Part shown: positions 35,601 through 44,787 of the stretch, in pieces
Layout: each line of letters starts with the position of its first letter
How positions within the stretch are numbered: the first letter of the stretch is position 1
DNA from: an uncultured Gammaproteobacteria bacterium
GTDB taxonomy: Bacteria > Pseudomonadota > Gammaproteobacteria > Pseudomonadales > Pseudohongiellaceae
Reading direction: 5' to 3'
Assembly (NCBI GenBank): GCA_903853385.1
Contig: CAINTJ010000044.1
Coordinates: 28,406-92,405, forward strand
DNA length: 64,000 nt
Notes under the pieces: generated by a model
The model's input: only the letters and a program-made list of their open reading frames with translations
What the model was told of the DNA's origin: nothing
Database searches by the model: none
Translations under genes and position numbers: made by a program

Positions 35601-36677
35601 TTAAGCAAGCGAGGGGGTGGACAGCTGCTGGGCAATCAGCGCCAGCAGTTGTTTGACCGGGGCGGCGAGGCCGACCCTGGAGGGCTGGCGCAAAGCATAC
35701 CAATGGAAACGCTCAGCCTCCATGATGCCGACCGCGTCAGCGCCAAGTGGCACCAGCACCGGAATGATGTCGAGATGGAAATGACTGAAGGTATGACGCA
35801 GGCGATCCCACTGCTGCATTGTGCGGTTATCCAGCATGAATTGCGCGGACAACTGCGGGGCAAAGTCCTTGAGATCGGCGGTTTCCGGAAAACTCCACAG
35901 CCCGCCCCAGATACCAGTGGGGGGACGCTTCTCCAGCAGCACGCTTTGGCAGGATTCATCAAGATACATCAGCATGTAAGTGGTTTTGACGGGCAGCTTT
36001 TTCGCGGGTTTGCGGCCCGGGAAATCACTGGTGCGCTGCTGGTGGCAGGCTTCACACCGACTCTGCAGCGGGCACAACCCGCACGCTGGTTTGCTGCGCG
36101 CGCATAAAGTGGCGCCCAGATCCATGATGGCCTGGGTGTAATCGGCGCAGCGCTCTGAGGGGGTGTGCTGTTCGGCCCGCTCCCACAGCTGAGTTTGCAC
36201 CTTCGGCTGGTCGGGCCAGCCTTCGATGCAATGCACGCGAGCCAACACGCGTTTGACATTGCCGTCCAGAATCACCGCGCGCTGGCGCCAGCCGAGCGCG
36301 ATGATGGCACCGGCGGTGGAGCGGCCGATGCCCGGCAACTGCGCCAGCATATCCACGGTGCGCGGGAACTGGCCATGGTAGTCAGCGACGATGAGCCGGG
36401 CAGTCTTGTGGAGATTGCGGGCGCGGGCGTAATAGCCAAGCCCGGTCCACAGGTGTAGCACGGCGTCGAGTTCGGCCTCGGCCATCTTCTCTATGGTCGG
36501 AAACGTCTGCATGAAGCGGTCGTAATAGGGGATTACCGTGGCAACCTGGGTTTGTTGCAGCATGATTTCCGACACCCATACCCGATAAGGGGTGGGATTG
36601 TGCTGCCAGGGCAGATTTTTGCGGCCATATTGGTCATACCAGTCGAGCAGGGCGGTACTAAGCGAGTCTAAGGACAT
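35601..36677 (-). CDS. mutY: A/G-specific adenine DNA glycosylase
   Basis: 358 residues. MutY removes adenine opposite 8-oxoguanine. The catalytic Glu is in SEIMLQQT (E37), helix-hairpin-helix [12 protein letters not shown] lies at 114-125, and the catalytic Asp is in LDGNVKRVL (D138). The [4Fe-4S] cysteines follow the C-x6-C-x2-C-x5-C spacing in [19 protein letters not shown]-terminal NUDIX-like 8-oxoG recognition domain is present. It is divergent from hisB. Confidence 0.96.
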   Translation of the reverse strand: MSLDSLSTALLDWYDQYGRKNLPWQHNPTPYRVWVSEIMLQQTQVATVIPYYDRFMQTFPTIEKMAEAELDAVLHLWTGLGYYARARNLHKTARLIVADYHGQFPRTVDMLAQLPGIGRSTAGAIIALGWRQRAVILDGNVKRVLARVHCIEGWPDQPKVQTQLWERAEQHTPSERCADYTQAIMDLGATLCARSKPACGLCPLQSRCEACHQQRTSDFPGRKPAKKLPVKTTYMLMYLDESCQSVLLEKRPPTGIWGGLWSFPETADLKDFAPQLSAQFMLDNRTMQQWDRLRHTFSHFHLDIIPVLVPLGADAVGIMEAERFHWYALRQPSRVGLAAPVKQLLALIAQQLSTPSLA

Positions 36678-36699
36678 GCGGTAGCTACGTGGTTAAGGC

Positions 36700-36705
36700 T
36701 ATAAT
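36700..36705 (+). promoter_or_regulatory. Putative -10 box of hisB
   Basis: A consensus TATAAT lies 31 bases before the hisB start codon, in the 58-bp divergent mutY-hisB gap. The -35 region is weak. GGAAG about five bases before the ATG is the ribosome-binding site. Confidence 0.45.
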
Positions 36706-36735
36706 TAGCACTTCAATTGTAACCCCGGAAGTCCC

Positions 36736-37332
36736 ATGACAGCGCGTCAAGCCAGTGTTGAACGCAACACCAATGAAACCCGCATCAAGGTCAGCCTGAA
36801 TCTGGACGGCAGTGGCAAGTTCCGGATGAAATCCGGCCTGCCCTTTCTTGAGCACATGCTGGAGCAAGTGGCTCGTCACGGTCTCATCGATATGGACATT
36901 GTCGCTGACGGTGATCTGCAGATTGACGCGCATCACACCGTTGAGGATCTGGGCATCACCATCGGCCAGGCTGTGGACCAAGCCCTCAGCAAGACCGGTA
37001 TCCGCCGCTATGGCCATGCCTATGTGCCGCTCGATGAAGCGCTGTCGCGCGTGGTGATCGATTTTTCCGGCCGCCCGGGTCTGGAATATCACATTCCATT
37101 CAAGCGTGGTTCGGTGGGTGAATTTGATGTAGACCTGTTCTACGAATTTTTCCAGGGCTTCGTCAATCACGCCAAGGTCACACTGCACATCGACAATCTG
37201 CGCGGCAACAATGCCCATCACCAGATTGAAACGGTATTCAAGGCTTTTGGCCGGGCGGTACGCATGGCCATTGAAGCGGATGCGCGCATGCAAGGCACCG
37301 TGCCGTCCACCAAAGGCACGCTGAGCGGTTGA
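36736..37332 (+). CDS. hisB: Imidazoleglycerol-phosphate dehydratase
   Basis: 198 residues, the monofunctional dehydratase without the N-terminal histidinol-phosphatase domain of enterics. Manganese-binding histidine motifs are present: [24 protein letters not shown] and [15 protein letters not shown]. It carries out the sixth step of histidine synthesis. hisH starts one base after its stop codon. Confidence 0.97.
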   Translation: MTARQASVERNTNETRIKVSLNLDGSGKFRMKSGLPFLEHMLEQVARHGLIDMDIVADGDLQIDAHHTVEDLGITIGQAVDQALSKTGIRRYGHAYVPLDEALSRVVIDFSGRPGLEYHIPFKRGSVGEFDVDLFYEFFQGFVNHAKVTLHIDNLRGNNAHHQIETVFKAFGRAVRMAIEADARMQGTVPSTKGTLSG

Positions 37333-37333
37333 C

Positions 37334-37990
37334 ATGACTCACGTTGCAGTAATCGATTACGGCATGGGCAACCTGCATTCGGTGGCCAAGGCCATTGAGC
37401 ATGCTGGCCAGCAGGCGGCGGTGCCGTTGCAGGTGTCAGTCACCTCCGACCCGGAGATTCTGCGCAGCGCCGATCGCCTGGTGTTCCCAGGTGTGGGCGC
37501 GATGCGGGATTGCATGGCCGAAATCCGCCGCCTGTGCATCGACGAAATCCTGCGTGAACAAGTGAAGCTGAAACCGGTGCTGGCAATCTGTGTCGGCATG
37601 CAGGCCTTGCTGCAGCGCAGTGAAGAAAACGGTGGCGTGCCATGCATCGGCTTGTTTGCCGGCCAGGTCAAGCGTTTCGCTGATCATCAGCTTGATCACG
37701 CGGGGGCCGAACTCAAGGTGCCGCACATGGGCTGGAACCGGGTGCGGCAGACGCGTGCACATCCGCTGTGGGCCAGCATCCCTGACAATGATTATTTCTA
37801 TTTCGTGCATAGCTACTACGCTGCGCCGGATGCGCCCAACGAAATCGCCGGGCTCAGCGAGTACCCGACCCCGTTCTGTGCCGCCCTTACCCACAAAAAC
37901 GTGTTCGCCGTGCAGTTTCATCCCGAGAAGAGTCAGCGTAACGGCCTGCAGTTGTACCGCAATTTCCTGAGCTGGGACGGCCAGGCATAA
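37334..37990 (+). CDS. hisH: Imidazole glycerol phosphate synthase, glutaminase subunit
   Basis: 218 residues, class I glutamine amidotransferase. [11 protein letters not shown] is at the N-terminus, the nucleophilic Cys is in [10 protein letters not shown], and the His-Glu pair is in VQFHPEKSQ. It supplies ammonia to HisF. It lies one base after hisB and 11 bp before hisF. In most gammaproteobacteria hisA sits between hisH and hisF, and here it does not. Confidence 0.96.
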   Translation: MTHVAVIDYGMGNLHSVAKAIEHAGQQAAVPLQVSVTSDPEILRSADRLVFPGVGAMRDCMAEIRRLCIDEILREQVKLKPVLAICVGMQALLQRSEENGGVPCIGLFAGQVKRFADHQLDHAGAELKVPHMGWNRVRQTRAHPLWASIPDNDYFYFVHSYYAAPDAPNEIAGLSEYPTPFCAALTHKNVFAVQFHPEKSQRNGLQLYRNFLSWDGQA

Positions 37991-38001
37991 GAGGCCCTAG
38001 T

Positions 38002-38772
38002 ATGTCACTGGCAAAACGTATTATTCCCTGTCTGGATTGCGACAATGGCCGCGTCGTCAAAGGCGTCAAGTTCGTCGACATCCGCGATGCCGGCGATCCG
38101 GTCGAAATCTCCAAACGCTACTGCGATCAGGGTGCTGACGAAATCACCTTTCTCGACATCACCGCCAGCAGTGGTGAGCGCAGTACCACCATCCACACGG
38201 TCGAAGCCATCGCATCACAAGTGTTCATACCACTCACCGTGGGTGGCGGCATCCGCAAATTGCAAGACATCCGCAACATGCTCAATGCCGGCGCCGACAA
38301 GGTGGGCATCAATACCAGCGCCGTGCTGAATCCGGAATTTGTACGTGAAGCCTCTGATCGTTTTGGTTCGCAATGCATTGTGGTGGCGATTGATACCAAG
38401 TGTGTGTCGAAGCCGGGCGAGCCCAAGCGCTGGGAAATCTTCACGCATGGCGGCCGCAATCCCACTGGCCTGGAAGCCATCGCCTGGGCCCGCAAAATGG
38501 TGGATTACGGCGCCGGCGAAATCCTGCTGACCAGCATGGATCGCGATGGCACCAGGAGTGGTTTTGATCTGGAGCTCAACCGCGCCATCAGCGAAGCAGT
38601 GACCGTGCCGGTGATTGCCTCCGGTGGCGTCGGCAACTTGCAGGATCTGGTGGATGGCATTCTGATCGGCAAGGCTGATGCGGTGCTGGCCGCCAGCATT
38701 TTTCACTTCGGCCAGTTCACGATTCCGCAAGCCAAACAATACATGCGTGAGCGCGGCATCGAAATGCGCTGA
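38002..38772 (+). CDS. hisF: Imidazole glycerol phosphate synthase, cyclase subunit
   Basis: 256 residues, a beta-alpha barrel. The N-terminus [19 protein letters not shown] carries the catalytic Asp of strand 1, and AIDTK carries the second Asp. Phosphate-binding glycines are in VGGGIR and ASGGVGN. It uses HisH ammonia to form IGP and AICAR. It resembles HisA in fold but is clearly HisF, as shown by the C-terminal [25 protein letters not shown] seven bases ahead of the ATG supports the start. Confidence 0.97.
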   Translation: MSLAKRIIPCLDCDNGRVVKGVKFVDIRDAGDPVEISKRYCDQGADEITFLDITASSGERSTTIHTVEAIASQVFIPLTVGGGIRKLQDIRNMLNAGADKVGINTSAVLNPEFVREASDRFGSQCIVVAIDTKCVSKPGEPKRWEIFTHGGRNPTGLEAIAWARKMVDYGAGEILLTSMDRDGTRSGFDLELNRAISEAVTVPVIASGGVGNLQDLVDGILIGKADAVLAASIFHFGQFTIPQAKQYMRERGIEMR

Positions 38773-38809
38773 GCTGTGCTCTCCATAAAGCTGATGGCCG
38801 CTCGTGCTG

Positions 38810-39418
38810 TCAGCCAAGCACCCAGTAACCCGGGCCTTTGCTGGCCTCCAGTTTGGCGAGCTGTTCGCGGTGAATCTCGGCAACCCGCTGGGGCGTGATG
38901 ATGTCGGCAGCAGCCACCTTGGTGATTACCACACTGGTTTTGTCTTCGTAGAGGTTCTCGCCTTTTAATTTGGCCTGTTCGTTATAGGGCCAGATAAAGG
39001 CCTGACGACTCTGCAGGTGATAGTAGGCCTCGGGGTCATCGGCCGGATAGCCCATGGCCAGCAGGTTCTTGCCCTTGAGTAACTGGTTGAACGTCAGCTC
39101 GTCGGCGATGCCCCAATCACCCACCGCAATAAGGTCATCTGAATTCCACAACACGCACTCGCCGACACTGTTGTAGAACTTCACTACGTTGTCTTTGCCT
39201 AGCACCACCACCGGATTGGCACCCCAGGAGACCCGGTAGACCGGGTTGTCCACCATCATGTCGGACGCCACGATCTTGTCGAATTGGCCGGAGCCTTCCA
39301 GGTGCACATGGCGGCGAAAATTTTCCAGGATGGCGCGTTGCAGCGGACTGGTTGTGCGTTGCAGCAAAGCTTCTACCGGGTCCATGCAGTGATATACCGC
39401 GTGTTCGAATCGATTCAT
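38810..39418 (-). CDS. Uncharacterised protein, possibly NTF2/SnoaL-like
   Basis: 202 residues, no signal peptide and no membrane segment. Visible features are FRRHVHLEGSGQFDKIVASDMMVDNPVYRVSW, then NVVKFYNSVGECVLWNSDDLIAVGDWGIADEL and a Lys/Glu-rich C-terminus. A helical start followed by curved beta strands with VDNPVYR-type motifs would fit an NTF2/SnoaL-like cone fold, but this is an impression only and I do not recognise the family. It is followed downstream by the convergent hisF, and the SDR gene lies 25 bp upstream on the same strand, so the two may be co-transcribed. Confidence 0.6.
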   Translation of the reverse strand: MNRFEHAVYHCMDPVEALLQRTTSPLQRAILENFRRHVHLEGSGQFDKIVASDMMVDNPVYRVSWGANPVVVLGKDNVVKFYNSVGECVLWNSDDLIAVGDWGIADELTFNQLLKGKNLLAMGYPADDPEAYYHLQSRQAFIWPYNEQAKLKGENLYEDKTSVVITKVAAADIITPQRVAEIHREQLAKLEASKGPGYWVLG

Positions 39419-39443
39419 ACGTTTCCCCTGGGTGTTGTGGTGG

Positions 39444-40280
39444 TTAAGAAGTCGCTTGTGTCAGCCGCGCGCTTAAGTCGCGCAGCTGCCTGCGGGCATC
39501 GGGACTCTGCGCCTGTTCATTCGGGCGTCCCGGTTCCAGCCCCTCGAAGTACTGGCCGCTGACCCCGGCCAGATCAGTTCCCAGCATGAGATGCTCGAGT
39601 GCCGTCACACCTTCTGCAATCGTGCTCTTGGCGCCCGGGAAATAAGCCGAGTCGAGCACCATCCTGGTGTTCATCAGCGTGGCCGGGTGCAGGCAGTTTA
39701 CCGTGACACTGGTGCCGTGAAGCTGTTCTGCCAGGTCGAAGGTGAAGAGGATCTGCGCCAGCTTGCTCTGCCGGTAGGCGCGGGCATCGTCATAATCCCG
39801 GATCAGCATTACATCGTCGAACGCGAGCGCTTGTTGGCCGATGGATGCAACATTGATGATGCGCGCGGGTGCCGATGCTCGCAGCAGAGGCAGCAGCGCA
39901 TGCGTGAGCAGGTAGCCGGCCAGGTAGTTGACTGCGAAGAACAGTTCGTGGCCATCTGCACTGGTCCGGCGGGGTGCTTGGGGAGCCACAGGACCGATGC
40001 CAGCGTTGTTGGCGAGCACGGTGAGTCGTGGTTCAGCAGCCCTGATGGTTGCGGCCAGTTGTCGAACCTCGCTGAGCGAGTTCAGGTCGGCATTGTAGTA
40101 ACGGATTTTGGAATTGCCGGTGGAGTGGCGGAGATCGTCTGCCAGCGTCGCACCCTTATCCTGGTTGCGGCCATGCAGCAGGACTGTGGCACCCTGCCGT
40201 GCCAGTGAGGTCGCGACCTCACGGCCGAGTCCATCGGTGGCCCCCGTGACAAGAATCACCTGCTGTTCAATACTTGTCAT
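39444..40280 (-). CDS. Short-chain dehydrogenase/reductase
   Basis: 278 residues. The NAD(P)-binding motif VTGATDGLGREVATSLARQG is at the N-terminus, the NNAG motif is in VLANNAGIG, the catalytic Ser is in IINVASIG, and the Tyr-Lys pair is in YRQSK. An Arg in LHGRNQDKG after the second strand suggests NADP. The pattern resembles the retinol-dehydrogenase-like group of classical SDRs. The substrate is unknown. It lies upstream of an unrecognised small gene on the same strand. Confidence 0.88.
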   Translation of the reverse strand: MTSIEQQVILVTGATDGLGREVATSLARQGATVLLHGRNQDKGATLADDLRHSTGNSKIRYYNADLNSLSEVRQLAATIRAAEPRLTVLANNAGIGPVAPQAPRRTSADGHELFFAVNYLAGYLLTHALLPLLRASAPARIINVASIGQQALAFDDVMLIRDYDDARAYRQSKLAQILFTFDLAEQLHGTSVTVNCLHPATLMNTRMVLDSAYFPGAKSTIAEGVTALEHLMLGTDLAGVSGQYFEGLEPGRPNEQAQSPDARRQLRDLSARLTQATS

Positions 40281-40418
40281 TGATTATGGTTCCGATTAGA
40301 AAAATTCCACCGGGCGCAGCCTACATTTTGATCCCTGGGGGGGGCAAGCCGAGGAAGTGGTCAGTGTGAGCGAGGTTGCAGCATGGGTCTGGGGTTATGC
40401 TGACTCGCATTTGCAAGT

Positions 40419-40447
40419 AAAAAAAACGGGTGGCTCACGCCACCCGT
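40419..40447 (-). terminator. Intrinsic terminator of the TonB-dependent receptor gene
   Basis: On the minus strand ACGGGTGGC pairs perfectly with GCCACCCGT around a GTGA loop and is followed at once by a run of eight T (plus-strand A at 40419-40426). It lies 37 bases after the receptor stop codon. Confidence 0.9.
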
Positions 40448-40483
40448 CTATTACTACCAGGACTTGATACTTAGGAGTACTTA

Positions 40484-42958
40484 TTAAAACTTGTACTTCA
40501 TTGTTACCCCATACTCAGCGGGACGACCAACCGTGGCAAAATCATAGCCCCAGATCCCGTGGAAGAAGCCTGAGTTGATCATGTAGTTGTTGGCAATATT
40601 GGTGCCGAACAGTGATGCTTCCCAGTCTGCTCCAGTAGGTCTGTAGGTAACTCTGAAGTTGGTTACACCCCAGTCACCGCTTTCATCCAGACCGCCGCCA
40701 CCCTTTTTTACCGCATCATAGGCTGCAGTGCGCAAGAAGGGTTCTGAACGCCAGAACGATCCCTGGTAGTTGTAATCTATGCGAGATACAAGCTCACCCT
40801 TCAGGACGTTCATGGTGTACTGAACCCCCAGGCTGTAGCTTGAGCTGGGCGCCTGGGCGAACTCAGTGCCAGCGTCCAACGGCAATTGGCCACTCATGGT
40901 GCCCGGCAGGATCTTGGTATAACCGGTATTGAGCTTGCCGTAGCCGACGTTTATCAGCCATCCATCAGCCGGGGCATAAGTCGCCTCAACTTCAAAGCCC
41001 TTGGCATTGGCCTCACCAACGTTGGTGGTGGCCAGCTGTGGGAGCTGGGCATGAGTAACCGGGTCATAGATAACGCCGGCAGCTTGCAGGTCTGCCCAAA
41101 TTGTATTGAACATGGTCACGTTCAAACGCAATTTGCGATCCAGCAATTCACTCCTGAAACCGATTTCACGGTTTTTCAGGGTAGACGGCTTGTAGGGAAA
41201 CTCCGTCCTGACGCCCGCCACGTTAATGGCAGTAACACCGCCGGAGTTGAAGCCCTCGGAATAGCTGGCATAGGCATTGATCAGGTCGGTGAAACGGTAC
41301 TCCAGCACCACGCGCGGCGTGTTCTTGCCGAATTCGAACCTGGTAGGAATCCCGGTTGGGTTGCCGGACCAGACGTCGCCAGCATGGTACTGGGTAGGCA
41401 GCGCCGGTTTGGGTGCAGTAACACCGGGTATCACGGCCAGGCCTTGGCTATAACCAGTCTGGCTGTGATGACGCAAGCCGTAGATCAGATCCATCTTGTC
41501 GGTGACGTGGAACGTGAGCTCACCAAAATAGGCGGTGCCATCCTGGCCGGTTTGGTTGAAGGTCTCATAGTTGCTGCCTGGCCCCAGGTTGGACGCCGAC
41601 TCGGCGGCACATCCGACCCATCCCTTTGGTGTGCCAGCCACCGGGTTGCAGGCGGCGGAGGCCAGAACTTTATTGACATCGAACTGGCCGTTCACAAACT
41701 CCATCCCGGTCCAGCGTGAGTTGCGATTGCGGGCTTCCTGGCTCCATTTGTAAGCGCCTACCAACCAATCAAATTTGACAAAAACATCGCCTTTACCGGT
41801 TAGCTGGACTTCATGGCTGGTCATGTCGAGCTTGCTACGGTTGATATCGGTTACGATATCGTATTCGCTGTTGTCCCAATCGATGACGGAATCGGCGTCC
41901 TGGTGCACTTTGCCCAGTTGGTACTTCGCCTGCATGTCAGCAGTAATCTGGTATTTAAACTCAATCGACTGCTGCTCGGTATTGTAGTGGTTGGGCAGGG
42001 TGGAATTGGATCGATTCTCCCACTTGCCAACCGTGCCACCTGGATAGCCAGCCACCTCGTGCTTCGGATCGAAGAACGGGACTACTGCCTTGCCATTCCT
42101 GTCAGTACCTACCAGGGTGTAGAACTCCGGAAAACCAACCAGATGTTTGGTCCACAGCGGATTGGGGTCATCGTAGGTTCTGTACATTGCGTCCTGCACG
42201 CGCGGCTCGGTGAATGTGCTGATGTCTTGTTGGAAATTAGCCCGGACGCTCAGCTTTTCGATTGGATCCCATACGATGTCTGCGCGTCGGACTTGCTGAT
42301 CAATTCCACCACCCGCCTCGCCGGTGGTAAGGCTAGTAATGTAGCCGTCGCGTGACATGGTCCCGACGGTAAACTTGGTCTTTATGGTCTCGCCAATCGG
42401 CAGATCAAACGAAGCTTTCAGGTCCTGCCTGTTGTAGGTGCCCAACGTTGCTGACACGCTTCCCCCCTGCTTGGCGGCGGGCGCTTTCGTCCATATACGT
42501 ATGGCGCCACCGGTGGAATCGCGACCGAACATGGTGCCTTGCGGACCACGGAGAACCTCAACCCGGTCAATATCCACAAACTCTTGGGTCAGGAAGCCGG
42601 CTGTGCTGACTTGCCAAACGTTGTCTATGTAGGTGCCCACGTTAGGGATGCCGCGCATGCGGAAGTTGGTCGCACCCGTGCCGCCACCGCCACCGGTAAT
42701 GACAACGTTAGGAACACCCATGCTGACCTTTTCAAGGTTATCTATGCCGCGGAGTTCCAGGCCTTCGCCAGTGATTGCCACGATAGATACGGGTACTTCC
42801 TGCAGGTTTTGTTCGCGACGCAACGCCGTTACGGTGATCTCTTCCAGCCCTGTGGATTTTGCAGCTTGTGCCTGCTGTGCTACTGCGGCCTGACAGGTCA
42901 GTCCACTGACGCCAGCGAGCGCCGTTATGACGGCAATCCTTAGTTTTTTCATTTTCAT
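40484..42958 (-). CDS. TonB-dependent outer-membrane receptor
   Basis: 824 residues. A signal peptide is followed by a TonB-box-like LEEITVTAL, then the plug domain (EVPVSIVAITGEGLELRGIDNLEKV and RGPQGTMFGRDSTGGAIRI) and a 22-stranded barrel ending in YGVTMKYKF, with the terminal Phe expected of outer-membrane proteins. It takes up a large or scarce ligand using TonB energy. The ligand cannot be read, and no siderophore or vitamin genes adjoin it. AAGGGG eight bases ahead of the ATG is a strong ribosome-binding site. The 284 bp upstream are AT-rich and presumably hold its promoter. A transporter gene lies on the far side of that gap. Confidence 0.93.
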   Translation of the reverse strand: MKMKKLRIAVITALAGVSGLTCQAAVAQQAQAAKSTGLEEITVTALRREQNLQEVPVSIVAITGEGLELRGIDNLEKVSMGVPNVVITGGGGGTGATNFRMRGIPNVGTYIDNVWQVSTAGFLTQEFVDIDRVEVLRGPQGTMFGRDSTGGAIRIWTKAPAAKQGGSVSATLGTYNRQDLKASFDLPIGETIKTKFTVGTMSRDGYITSLTTGEAGGGIDQQVRRADIVWDPIEKLSVRANFQQDISTFTEPRVQDAMYRTYDDPNPLWTKHLVGFPEFYTLVGTDRNGKAVVPFFDPKHEVAGYPGGTVGKWENRSNSTLPNHYNTEQQSIEFKYQITADMQAKYQLGKVHQDADSVIDWDNSEYDIVTDINRSKLDMTSHEVQLTGKGDVFVKFDWLVGAYKWSQEARNRNSRWTGMEFVNGQFDVNKVLASAACNPVAGTPKGWVGCAAESASNLGPGSNYETFNQTGQDGTAYFGELTFHVTDKMDLIYGLRHHSQTGYSQGLAVIPGVTAPKPALPTQYHAGDVWSGNPTGIPTRFEFGKNTPRVVLEYRFTDLINAYASYSEGFNSGGVTAINVAGVRTEFPYKPSTLKNREIGFRSELLDRKLRLNVTMFNTIWADLQAAGVIYDPVTHAQLPQLATTNVGEANAKGFEVEATYAPADGWLINVGYGKLNTGYTKILPGTMSGQLPLDAGTEFAQAPSSSYSLGVQYTMNVLKGELVSRIDYNYQGSFWRSEPFLRTAAYDAVKKGGGGLDESGDWGVTNFRVTYRPTGADWEASLFGTNIANNYMINSGFFHGIWGYDFATVGRPAEYGVTMKYKF

Positions 42959-43242
42959 GAATACACCCCTTATAAGTATAGTAATTGTTGTTTTTTACTA
43001 ACTACTTTTATCAACAGCCATTTAAAGGCTTCCTGCTTTTTCCGTCCTTCGCTAACATAAAAATTGGTATTAAGTGTGAACTGATAATAATGAAGCTGGC
43101 CTTTGGAGAGAAGGGCAACGGAGTTTGAAGAGCAATATGTAGCCTATTAACATGATCTTGCGCAACTTCTTATTTGAGTACCTCTACAGTCAAGCCGGAA
43201 AACAACAAGGTTTAACAAAGCCTAATTGCCAGTTGAGGTGGG
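42959..43242. other. AT-rich gap upstream of the TonB-dependent receptor
   Basis: 284 bp, clearly more AT-rich than its surroundings, with ATAA- and TTAA-rich segments. It should contain the receptor promoter. I see no Fur-box-like 19-mer and no gene. Confidence 0.4.
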
Positions 43243-44700
43243 TCACTCGTGGATTTGCTCGCCCTCTTTTTTCAGCATCACTATTTTCGGCAATAGCGGA
43301 ATGAACAGCAGGATCAGTACTGTGATGCCGGCATTCACCCACACCAGTCTGTCGAACGAAAAGTGGAATTGATCCATCAGCTTTGATCCCAGCACGTCGC
43401 TCAGCGAGATGCCGAAATTGCGGATGCTCATCATCAGCGAGAAGCCGAGTGCTTCGCAGCCGCGCGGGGTCGAGCGCACTGCGAGATCCATCAAGGCCAG
43501 TTCAGACATCGACGTCATCGCCCCGGTGAGGCCGTGCACAAGAATTGCGGTGTCCTGGCTGTAGTAAAGGAACAACAGCGTGGCCGCGGCATTGCCGAGA
43601 ATGGCGCCCATCAACAGTGTGCGCAGATTGAATTTGCTGCAGATGGCGGCATAAATGAACGCAAATACCAGGCTGGCACCGCCTTCAATGCTGCTGAGCT
43701 GGCCAATGAAACTCTCACTGAATTTCAATTCATCGCTTTGTCGGTAGGTGAGCGCGGTGGCGAGGCCTGGCACTGTATAGGCCAGAAACAACATGAATGC
43801 CGCCAACCACAAGGTGCGACTTTGCAGAATCTGTGACAACTGGCCCTGCGCCTTGTGCAATACCGGATTGCGTACCTTGGTCATAGCCAGCGCCAGCACC
43901 AGAAAAACCATCACCAACAGCGCATACAGGGAGTAGCCAATGTTGGCGAACCCGGCGTTCATCACACACCAGGTGGCAGCAGCGCCAATGGCAAGGATGC
44001 CGGCCATGATGGTGACAGGGGGTTGGTAGACCGGCCGCGCCAGTAATTCGTCACTCACTGGCTGCGGTGGGGCAACTTTATGTTCTTGGTAGGAAGTGAA
44101 CACGTACACCGCCAGCCCCAGCAATACTGCAGCGCTGAAGCCGCTGGTCCAGCCAAAAGCCTTGGCCGCCAGCCAGCCTCCCAGCAAGGGGCCGGCGATG
44201 TAGCTGATTGAAGCCACTATTTGCCGCAGCGCCGTGATGCGACCGGGAATGGCGTAAGTGTGACCGGCCTCCACCTGCAACCCGCCCACCGAGGTGCTGG
44301 TAAACACCATGCCGATGTTGAGCAATATGGAAAACGTCAGGAATAACGAGTAGTCGTTGGTACTGGCAGTGAGCGCAAGCCACGACAAACCGGCCACGAC
44401 AGCACCAAACAGCATGTACAGGCGTCGCCGGTAACCGAATACTGGAAAAGCATCGGTCAACACGCCAGCCAGGGGTTTCAGGTTCCAGGCGAAAGTGGCC
44501 CACAGAAAGAATTCGCTGACCTGTTCCTTGCTGAAGTGCAGATGATCCTTGAGCAGGAACAGCGTTGGGTAGTTGCCGAGTACGCGTTGTTGGGTGAAGG
44601 TGGTAACGAAAGCGCCGATGCCGACCAGTATCAAATAAGTTCGTAAGGTGACTTCAGGAGACGACAGGTGTGCGGATTCTTGTGTTGCAGTCCGGGACAT
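43243..44700 (-). CDS. Major facilitator/folate-biopterin-transporter (BT1)-like permease
   Basis: 485 residues, about twelve membrane segments. FAWNLKPLAGVLTDAFPVFGYRRRLYML matches the hallmark KPLxGxxxDxxPxxGYRR segment of the BT1 folate-biopterin family within the MFS, from memory. The substrate could be a pterin-like compound, but many BT1-like bacterial proteins are uncharacterised. ATG 44700 has GGAG six bases ahead; the frame continues 27 codons upstream without membrane-protein character. It lies 87 bp after ctpA on the same strand. Confidence 0.78.
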   Translation of the reverse strand: MSRTATQESAHLSSPEVTLRTYLILVGIGAFVTTFTQQRVLGNYPTLFLLKDHLHFSKEQVSEFFLWATFAWNLKPLAGVLTDAFPVFGYRRRLYMLFGAVVAGLSWLALTASTNDYSLFLTFSILLNIGMVFTSTSVGGLQVEAGHTYAIPGRITALRQIVASISYIAGPLLGGWLAAKAFGWTSGFSAAVLLGLAVYVFTSYQEHKVAPPQPVSDELLARPVYQPPVTIMAGILAIGAAATWCVMNAGFANIGYSLYALLVMVFLVLALAMTKVRNPVLHKAQGQLSQILQSRTLWLAAFMLFLAYTVPGLATALTYRQSDELKFSESFIGQLSSIEGGASLVFAFIYAAICSKFNLRTLLMGAILGNAAATLLFLYYSQDTAILVHGLTGAMTSMSELALMDLAVRSTPRGCEALGFSLMMSIRNFGISLSDVLGSKLMDQFHFSFDRLVWVNAGITVLILLFIPLLPKIVMLKKEGEQIHE

Positions 44701-44787
44701 AGGTGCTCCAGGCAGGACAATTACAAATTCAGTGTGAGGGCAGGCTATCGTAGCGAGAGGTGTGGTAGCACTGCCCGGCACGCATGA

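Noticed and set aside
38002..38772. hisF being a merged HisA/HisF bifunctional enzyme
   Set aside because: Length, N-terminus and C-terminus are ordinary HisF; no HisA-specific features seen.
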